Position numbers and translations under genes: made by a program
Notes under the pieces: model-generated
Seen by the model: the letters and a program-made list of their open reading frames with translations, nothing else
Databases searched by the model: none
Told to the model about the DNA's origin: nothing
Origin: CAZUVM01 sp964623885
GTDB lineage: Bacteria > Verrucomicrobiota > Verrucomicrobiia > Limisphaerales > UBA8199
Direction: 5' to 3'
DNA: 64,000 bases
NCBI GenBank assembly: GCA_964623885.1
Contig: CAZUVM010000004.1
Location: 11,943 to 75,942, forward strand
Shown: piece after piece, positions 58,562 to 64,000 of the stretch
How positions within the stretch are numbered: position 1 is the first letter of the stretch
Layout of the letters: each line of letters opens with the position of its first letter

Positions 58562-59791
58562 ATGGCAACGCAACCGAATAACGCGCGGGTTCGGCCAAGC
58601 CATGCGCGGACATATCAACTGTGGGCCCTCGCCGGCCTAATCCTCCTTCAATCCCCTTTGCGGGTTTTGGGACTAGGCGACCGCATTGCCAATCAGGATG
58701 CGGAAGCCATCGGACGGGGCAATGCGTTCGTAGCGACAGCCGATAACCCGGCCGCGCTCTACTACAACCCGGCCGGCATCACCCAACTCGAGGGCCAAAA
58801 CCTTCAGGTCGGCGCGCTCGTGTATCTCAATATTTATGCCGATTACCTTTCGCCTTCCGGGGAGCATTTCGAGAACAACCATAAAATCCTCCCGGTGCCG
58901 AATGTCGATTATGTTTTCACTCCCAAGGATCAACCGTTCTCATTTGGTCTCGGCATTTACGCCCCATTCGGTTTAGGTATGGAATGGCCGGATAACGCTC
59001 CTTTCCGCGACGCCGGAATCAAGGCGCAATTGACCTACCTAACGATTAATCCGGTCGTTGCCTGGAAACCGATTTCAAGCCTGTCCATCGCCGCCGGGCC
59101 AACCTTCAATTATTCGGAGGCCGAATTGATTCAGGGCGTGATCATGTCCCCGTACCAGTTTCACTTCAAAGGCCACGATTGGGGCTATGGCTTCAATGCC
59201 GGCGTGCTGTGGCAACCTCACCCAATGTGGTCGTTCGGGGCCAAGTATTTCAGCCCGACGACTATGGACTACGATGGAACGGCGTCCTTCAATCCCAATC
59301 CTGGATTTCTGCCACAGCCCACGTTGACCAAAAGCCATCTGAATTTCCCACAAATGGTCGTGGGGGGTGTCTCTTTCCGGCCAACCACAAACTGGAATTT
59401 CGAAGTCGATGTCGACTGGGCGGATTGGGATCGAGTGAAGAACCTGACGATCGATAATATCGGCGTGCTGCCGCTCAATTGGCAATCGAGCTTCTTTTAC
59501 GAATTCGGAATCACGCGGCAATTAGGGAAAGGTTATTACGCCAGCGTTGGCTACTTTTTCAGCCAGGCATCAACGCCTGATCAATATTACACGCCGCTGG
59601 TACCTGATACGGATTTGCACATTGGCAGCCTTGGAGGCGGCTACAAGGGCGAGCATTGGACCTGGGCTTTTGCGCTGCAAATCATAGGCGGTTCCTATCG
59701 CAATATTCAGAACAGTGTCGATCCAACCGTCAACGGCCAGTACAAGCTATTTACCCCAACGCTTTCTTTCTCGGTTGGATATCATTTCTAA
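58562..59791 (+). CDS. FadL/OMPP1/TodX-family outer-membrane hydrophobic-compound transporter
   Basis: The 409-residue protein has a signal peptide (WALAGLILLQSPLRVLG) and the FadL start: EAIGRGNAFVATADNPAALY followed by YNPAGITQLEG. The rest is amphipathic beta strands ending in ...SFSVGYHF with a terminal Phe, as outer-membrane barrels do. The family imports long-chain fatty acids and other hydrophobic molecules. It is transcribed divergently from the methyltransferase/kinase operon with only 52 bp between, so it could take up a fatty-acyl signal (inference). A TATAAT directly abuts the ATG, see findings. Confidence 0.93.
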   Translation: MATQPNNARVRPSHARTYQLWALAGLILLQSPLRVLGLGDRIANQDAEAIGRGNAFVATADNPAALYYNPAGITQLEGQNLQVGALVYLNIYADYLSPSGEHFENNHKILPVPNVDYVFTPKDQPFSFGLGIYAPFGLGMEWPDNAPFRDAGIKAQLTYLTINPVVAWKPISSLSIAAGPTFNYSEAELIQGVIMSPYQFHFKGHDWGYGFNAGVLWQPHPMWSFGAKYFSPTTMDYDGTASFNPNPGFLPQPTLTKSHLNFPQMVVGGVSFRPTTNWNFEVDVDWADWDRVKNLTIDNIGVLPLNWQSSFFYEFGITRQLGKGYYASVGYFFSQASTPDQYYTPLVPDTDLHIGSLGGGYKGEHWTWAFALQIIGGSYRNIQNSVDPTVNGQYKLFTPTLSFSVGYHF

Positions 59792-59800
59792 GCCGGAACG

Positions 59801-59973
59801 ATTCAATAGAAGGGAGCTCGCCCGCCTCGGGCGCCGCCAACCGGCGCCCTCGCTGGTTGGTCCGTATCGGCCCAAGCTCACCAAATAGTGAGTAGAAATG
59901 ACGAAGCCGGAAATGCGGTTGGCGAGGCGCCAACCGCCGCGCCCGAGGCGGGCGCGGTCCCTTTCAATTGAAT
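59801..59973. repeat. MITE-like element with ~33-bp imperfect terminal inverted repeats (family D)
   Basis: Arms at 59801-59833 and 59940-59973 pair as ATTCAATAGAAGGGA...CGCCCGCCTCGGGCG against its near reverse complement, with a few mismatches. An inner CGGCGCC and GGTTGGCGAGGCGCCAACC form further hairpins. The 173-bp element has no ORF. It lies in the 245-bp gap between fadL and the convergent FMN reductase gene. Confidence 0.7.
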
Positions 59974-60005
59974 AGTCGCAGTTTTTGCGCACAGGCACCA
60001 TCGCA

Positions 60006-60039
60006 GCCGCTGCGAGCGGGGACCGCTCGCGGTCCGTCA
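60006..60039. repeat. Palindromic repeat, family C, copy 3
   Basis: GCGAGCGG-GGA-CCGCTCGC at 60012-60030 is identical to the 52787-52805 core, including the upstream GCCGCT. Its 3' flank GGTCCGTCA runs into the stop codon of the FMN reductase gene. Confidence 0.75.
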
Positions 60040-60615
60040 GACGAGTCCGGTTTTCTTGGCTTTGCGGTCGACAATCGCTTCCGTGAACCAAAGCACCTCG
60101 TCGAGAAACGCAGTGGCGCGTTTTTCGTAAACGAGATCGTTAGGGGTGCCGTCCTCTTTGAAGCTGTCGTGGATGTGTGAAACCGCCAGGTTTTCCGGAA
60201 TCGGAAAGGCGCCCATGCCGATGGTGACCAACCGGAGTTGCGCCAGGCAATTCAAGCCGCCGAAGCCACCGGCCGAAACCGTGACAATCCCGATCGGCTT
60301 GCGCTCATATTCCGGCAACAGGTAATCCAGAGCATTCTTCAACACCCCGGGATAGCCGTTGTTGTATTCCGGGCTGACGATGATGATGGAATCGGCCCGG
60401 CCAATTTTATCGCCGAACTCCTGCAGACGCGGCGGAGGATCGTCGCGCCGGTGCAAGCGTTCCTCCATGATGGGGAAATTGTATTCTAATAGATCAAGCA
60501 GCTCTGTTTCCACTCTGGATCGAGCGCCCAACCGGGCATACACAAACCGCGCGACTTTGATGGATTGCCGGTCCCGTCGCGTGCTGCCGGCGATGATGGG
60601 AATAAAAAAGGCCAT
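60037..60615 (-). CDS. NAD(P)H-dependent FMN reductase family protein
   Basis: The 192-residue flavodoxin-like protein begins AFFIPIIAGSTRRDRQSIKV, the usual N-terminus with the phosphate-binding GSTR loop. FMN contacts continue in ADSIIIVSPEYNNGYPGVLK, then NALDYLLPEYERKPIGIV and VSAGGFGGLNCLAQLR. It reduces FMN, quinones or azo compounds with NAD(P)H. The C-terminus EAIVDRKAKKTG is charged. The start codon lies inside a terminator-like hairpin (60604-60632), so its translation may be controlled by that structure or by read-through from the CHRD gene. Confidence 0.92.
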   Translation of the reverse strand: MAFFIPIIAGSTRRDRQSIKVARFVYARLGARSRVETELLDLLEYNFPIMEERLHRRDDPPPRLQEFGDKIGRADSIIIVSPEYNNGYPGVLKNALDYLLPEYERKPIGIVTVSAGGFGGLNCLAQLRLVTIGMGAFPIPENLAVSHIHDSFKEDGTPNDLVYEKRATAFLDEVLWFTEAIVDRKAKKTGLV

Positions 60616-60632
60616 GTGATGAACATGGCCTT
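60604..60632 (-). terminator. Rho-independent terminator overlapping a start codon
   Basis: On the minus strand AAGGCCATGT (60632-60623), loop TCATC, ACATGGCCTT (60617-60608) and then TTTT ATT form a perfect 10-bp stem with a U-tract. It begins 34 nt after the CHRD gene stop. The ATG of the FMN reductase (60615-60613) is in the 3' stem and the U-tract encodes Phe-Phe. Confidence 0.8.
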
Positions 60633-60665
60633 ACATTTTGATCGGGCAAGCTGAATCCTAAAATA

Positions 60666-61268
60666 CTAACGTGCCCGCGCGAAGCGGCGCATGGTCCAAA
60701 CCAAACCTCCAAGCGCCAGCAAGCCAACGCTGCTAGGTTCAGGCACCGGCACGAGGAATCCACGAATTTCACCACCGCCAAAGGTCGTCGTGTGGATGTT
60801 CAAATAAGCCTGGTCGGCCGCCATCGCCGCCGCCAACGCCGATTCGGCGCCCGCGGTGGTCCCTCCGTTGGCCGTAATATATGAGCCATTCCAGCTCGTA
60901 GAGGCAGTAAGGTCCAGTGTATTCGAGTAGGATCCACTGGTTACCCCGATGGGGAAACCAGTGAAATAAGGCGTCGTGGTCGCCACACCAGCCGTCCCAC
61001 TGCCCGGGGGACTGGCGGGGGCGTGGATGTGAGATGCCGTGGTAGTCCCGGTGAGCCCGCTAAACGTAAGTTCTATTTGCAGAGAATGCAGCGAGTCATC
61101 GTAAACGACCTGCGCAAAGCCGGTTCCCGGCGACGAGTTGGCTGGATTCTCATTGGGCCCGCTCAGATTGGCGTCATAGGTGAAAATCGAGGCCGCGGCC
61201 GGCAGTGCGAGGCCTGCAGCCAAAGCAATTGCGGCACAGAGCTTCCAGGCATGAGTGTTCCTTTTCAT
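60666..61268 (-). CDS. CHRD-domain protein with PEP-CTERM sorting signal
   Basis: From ATG 61268 the protein has 200 residues: signal peptide (CAAIALAAGLALPAAAS), a CHRD domain (YDANLSGPNENPANSSPGTG, IELTFSGLTGTTTASHIHAP, YLNIHTTTFGGGEIRGFLV; the HIH and NIH metal/substrate residues are retained), and a C-terminal VPEPSSVGLLALGGLVWTMR followed by RFARAR, the PEP-CTERM tail for EpsH-type exosortase. No exosortase is in the window. It is probably surface-bound or exported in exopolysaccharide. A TTGACT/TAGATT promoter with 17-bp spacing lies 24 nt upstream. Confidence 0.9.
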   Translation of the reverse strand: MKRNTHAWKLCAAIALAAGLALPAAASIFTYDANLSGPNENPANSSPGTGFAQVVYDDSLHSLQIELTFSGLTGTTTASHIHAPASPPGSGTAGVATTTPYFTGFPIGVTSGSYSNTLDLTASTSWNGSYITANGGTTAGAESALAAAMAADQAYLNIHTTTFGGGEIRGFLVPVPEPSSVGLLALGGLVWTMRRFARAR

Positions 61269-61291
61269 AATGATTTGGGTAACTGATTTCG

Positions 61292-61320
61292 AATCTAGAT
61301 TCATCGACAATTAAAGTCAA
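61292..61320 (-). promoter_or_regulatory. Sigma70-like promoter of the CHRD/PEP-CTERM gene
   Basis: On the minus strand -35 TTGACT (61320-61315) and -10 TAGATT (61297-61292) are separated by exactly 17 bp. The ATG at 61268 lies 24 nt after the -10 box. The surrounding sequence is AT-rich relative to the coding region. Confidence 0.55.
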
Positions 61321-61418
61321 TAGGTTTTCGGCATTTGAGTCAGTGAGTCGGAGGTAGGAGGAGCGAGGGGGCTCTCCGGTTCCCGAAAAAAAAATATTAC
61401 CGTTGCCGGGCCTGGGGT

Positions 61419-62672
61419 TCAGCCGCCGAATTGCACACCGCGGCGTTCGCGGCCAAGGCCGATGGCAGCGACTCCAATGATGAACACGGTGGCGGCGGTG
61501 ACGGCCATGGCGGTAGCATAGCTGAATTGGCTGGCAAAGAGCGCTTCGAGCCACGCAACGCTGCCCGCCAAGAGCACTCCGCATTGGTAGGCGAATCCCG
61601 GCAGGAACCCGCGCACCGGATCCGGGGACAGTTCGTTGATATGGGCCGGGATGATGCCCCAGGCACCTTGGACCATGAATTGCATCAGAAAGGCGCCCAA
61701 TACCAGCCAGGCCGTTCCCGGGCCATAGGCCCAGAGCGGCACCAAAAGCAGGGCCAGGAGCAACGCCAGCATCATGCCGCGCCGCCGACCCCAGCGATCG
61801 GAAAGCCAGCCAAAAAAGATGCCGCCGGTAATCGCACCAATATTGTAAATAATTGCAATCACAGCCACTTCGCGCGGCGAAAAACCGCGTTGGAGCTTGA
61901 GAAAGGTAGGATACATATCCTGGGTTCCGTGCGACGCGAAGTTCATCATCGTCATGAGCGCCGTGAGGTAGAGGAATAGCCGCCAGTTCGATAGAATTGC
62001 CCGCCCCAGACCGCGCCAGGATTCGGAACGAGTTTTTTGCCAAACGGCGGATTCAGACACTCCGTAGCGTACAAATAAAGCGAGCAGCGCCGGCAGGCCG
62101 CCGATGAAGAACATTGGGCGCCAGCCCCAATGTGGAAAAACCGTGAAATAACAGCAGGCGGCCAGCAGATAACCCACTGCGTACCCTTCCTGCAGCACAC
62201 CGGACACAACACCCCGCCATCGCGGCGGCACTTTCTCCATCACCAGCGAAGCCCCTACTCCCCATTCGCCGCCCATGCCGATGCCAAAGAGCGCACGCAG
62301 GATAAGAAAGGTCGTGTAATTGGGCGCCAGACCGGAAAGGACTTCGATCACCGAATAAAAGACCAAATCGAGCGTCAACGGCAGCCGGCGGCCATAACGG
62401 TCCGCCAGCAAACCGAAGATGAACGCCCCCACCGGCCGAAACGCCAGTGTGACGGTAATCGTCGCGGCAATGGCAGGGATGCCTTTATGAAACTCCTGAG
62501 CGATTGCCGGGATGGTGAAAACCAAAACAAAGAAGTCGAAAGCATCCAGCGTCCAACCGAGGAAGCTTGCCACCAGGGCTTTGACGTAATCCGAGGCCGA
62601 ACCCGGCGGCGCAGCTTCGGAGCCGTTCGCCGTGCCAGGACATGACGAAGCGCGGTGTTCGCCGGGAGTCAC
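61419..62672 (-). CDS. MFS transporter of the sialate/aromatic acid:H+ symporter type
   Basis: The 417-residue protein (GTG start) has twelve predicted helices. The first-half signature FLGWTLDAFDFFVLVFTIPA and the loop GLLADRYGRRLPL are those of the SHS/AAHS subfamily (NanT-, ShiA- and JEN1-like); GIGMGGEWGVGASLVMEKVP is typical, and the second-half loop is GWLSDRWGRRRGM. The substrate is a carboxylate of unknown identity. The N-terminal 30 residues are polar and unrelated. It is divergent from the radical SAM gene, with a 211-bp gap that contains a short CTGGCCTTCGAAGGCAAGGG hairpin-like sequence near 62807. Confidence 0.9.
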   Translation of the reverse strand: MTPGEHRASSCPGTANGSEAAPPGSASDYVKALVASFLGWTLDAFDFFVLVFTIPAIAQEFHKGIPAIAATITVTLAFRPVGAFIFGLLADRYGRRLPLTLDLVFYSVIEVLSGLAPNYTTFLILRALFGIGMGGEWGVGASLVMEKVPPRWRGVVSGVLQEGYAVGYLLAACCYFTVFPHWGWRPMFFIGGLPALLALFVRYGVSESAVWQKTRSESWRGLGRAILSNWRLFLYLTALMTMMNFASHGTQDMYPTFLKLQRGFSPREVAVIAIIYNIGAITGGIFFGWLSDRWGRRRGMMLALLLALLLVPLWAYGPGTAWLVLGAFLMQFMVQGAWGIIPAHINELSPDPVRGFLPGFAYQCGVLLAGSVAWLEALFASQFSYATAMAVTAATVFIIGVAAIGLGRERRGVQFGG

Positions 62673-62883
62673 GCGGCGAGATTACTGCACGGAACCTAAG
62701 GGGCACGATTCTTTTTGGATCGATTCTGGCCGTGGCCAGATCACTCGGCCCTTTAGTTTTCCTCTCCCTGCCCTCTGCACATTTCCCGTTCACACCGAAA
62801 AGCCCCTGGCCTTCGAAGGCAAGGGCAGGGTTATTCCCTTGACCACCAATCCGCGCGGGCGCAGTCTCCCATTTTCACGACCT

Positions 62884-64000
62884 ATGAAGGCTCTGTTGCT
62901 CTATCCCGAATTCTCGGCGTTGGGATTCTGGAATTACAAAGAGGTTTGCCACTTGATGGGAGCCAAGTACCCGGCATCCCCTTTGGGTCTCATCACGATG
63001 GCCGCGCTCCTGCCCGCGGACTGGGAGGTGCGGTTGGTCGACCTGAACACAACTTCCCTGAACGACGCGGACATTGACTGGGCGGACCTCGTGTTCATCG
63101 GCGGCATGTTGCCCCAGCAAGCCCGGTTCTTGCGGCTTATCGAGCATGTTCACTCGCGCGGCAAGAAGGTAGTGGCCGGCGGGCCCGATCCTACCTCGCA
63201 GCCCGAGGTCTACCGTTCCGCCGATTACCTCGTTCTGGGCGAAGCGGAATGCTCGCTGGCGCCGTTCCTGGCTGACCTTGCAAAAGGGGCGGCCAGCGGG
63301 ACCTACATGTCACCGGAAAAGCCGGACATGACCACAAGCCCCGTTCCCCGTTTCGACCTGCTGAAGTTCAACAACTACCTCATGCTCGGAGTTCAATTCT
63401 CCCGCGGCTGCCCGTTCAACTGCGAGTTCTGCGACATCATCGAGCTCTACGGCAGAAAACCAAGAACAAAGACCCCGCAGCAGGTGGTCGCCGAACTCGA
63501 CATGCTGTACCGCCTCGGGCATCGAGGCCACGTGGACTTCGTGGACGACAATTTCATCGGCAACAAGGTCAAGGCCAAGGAGATCCTCCGCGCCGTCAAA
63601 GAATGGTGCAAGGAGCACGGGCATCCGTTCTTCTTCTCCACGGAAGCCTCCATAAATCTCTCCGACGATGAGGAACTACTGACGCTGATGCGGGAGCTTG
63701 ATTTCCGTTACGTCTTTGTCGGCATTGAATCAGGCGACCATGACGTGCTGGTCACCATGCAGAAGCAACAGAACGCGAAGCGGAACCTGCTCGAGGCCCT
63801 GAACAAGATCCAGCGCCATGGGATCGTGGTCAACGGTGGTTTCATTGTGGGATGCGACGGAGAGACCAGCGATTCCGCGCGGAAGATGGTCGATGTCATC
63901 GAACGCGGCAACATCGTGATGTCCATGGTCGGGTTAATGTATGCCCTCCCCAACACGCAGTTGACGCGCCGGCTGAAACAGGAGCACCGGCTGCTGGAAG
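62884..64000 (+). CDS. B12-binding radical SAM protein, N-terminal part
   Basis: The gene runs off the window end after 372 codons. An N-terminal cobalamin-binding-type Rossmann segment (MKALLLYPEFSALGFW, DWADLVFIGGMLPQQ, KVVAGGPDPTSQPEVY) precedes a radical SAM core with the iron-sulphur motif FSRGCPFNCEFCDIIELYG near residue 182. FVGIESGD and NGGFIVGCDGE are the usual SAM/substrate-side strands. The group of relatives with DUF4070 C-termini is the likely one. These enzymes perform radical methylations or rearrangements; the substrate is not known. An ATG at 62884 fits; the strand is divergent from the MFS transporter. Confidence 0.92.
   Translation, partial: MKALLLYPEFSALGFWNYKEVCHLMGAKYPASPLGLITMAALLPADWEVRLVDLNTTSLNDADIDWADLVFIGGMLPQQARFLRLIEHVHSRGKKVVAGGPDPTSQPEVYRSADYLVLGEAECSLAPFLADLAKGAASGTYMSPEKPDMTTSPVPRFDLLKFNNYLMLGVQFSRGCPFNCEFCDIIELYGRKPRTKTPQQVVAELDMLYRLGHRGHVDFVDDNFIGNKVKAKEILRAVKEWCKEHGHPFFFSTEASINLSDDEELLTLMRELDFRYVFVGIESGDHDVLVTMQKQQNAKRNLLEALNKIQRHGIVVNGGFIVGCDGETSDSARKMVDVIERGNIVMSMVGLMYALPNTQLTRRLKQEHRLLE

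Overview
The window looks like chromosomal DNA of a Verrucomicrobiota member (Pedosphaera/Limisphaerales-like). This is inferred from gene content, not from a marker gene: a thrombospondin-3-like 'DSNGNGIPDAWEL' calcium repeat, a PEP-CTERM protein, twin-arginine-exported Gfo/Idh/MocA and ThuA proteins, a GMC/gluconate-dehydrogenase pair, GH127 and pullulanase enzymes, a giant secreted protein, and many short GC-rich palindromic repeats. No rRNA, tRNA, CRISPR array or intact transposase was seen.

Layout. (1) 1-7300: a Cu/Ag-type CusCBA tripartite efflux system (outer-membrane protein cut by the window edge), followed by a three-gene module with the order of cnrYXH: a one-TM putative anti-sigma, a periplasmic metal sensor and an ECF sigma factor. 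(2) 7525-15331: mixed housekeeping and accessory genes, namely a DMT transporter, a frameshifted kinase-like gene, a TRIC-type channel, exonuclease III, a cytidylate kinase-like protein, a small operon with a 23-codon membrane peptide behind a promoter overlapped by a perfect palindrome, two SDRs, an SRPBCC protein and an internally deleted DUF1697 protein. (3) 15502-21125: carbohydrate genes (type I pullulanase, D-2-hydroxyacid dehydrogenase, GH127) and YjbQ. (4) 21189-37716: a large lipoprotein, then a co-directional cluster of five secreted surface-type proteins (kelch repeats, two fibre-like prefix domains, a ~2,615-residue giant and a TSP3-repeat protein). (5) 37779-49795: a GMC/Glc-DH subunit 3/beta-helix locus, an M20-like hydrolase with altered metal ligands, and a ThuA / Gfo-Idh-MocA / YceI / YceI / thioesterase run. 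(6) 50244-59791: a signalling region. A zinc-ribbon membrane protein overlaps a PAS histidine kinase. Converging on it is a methyltransferase, hybrid kinase and response-regulator-kinase operon with the architecture of the Ralstonia phcBSR fatty-acid methyl ester quorum-sensing operon, and a FadL-type porin diverges from that operon. (7) 60037-64000: FMN reductase, CHRD/PEP-CTERM protein, MFS transporter and the start of a B12-binding radical SAM protein.

Most interesting: the phcBSR-like operon next to fadL; the cus plus cnrYXH-like pairing; the giant secreted-protein cluster; several families of dispersed palindromic hairpins, one of which is carried in frame inside a coding sequence; and a terminator-like hairpin lying across the start codon of the FMN reductase gene. 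Functions are assigned from motifs recognised by eye; no database search was possible.
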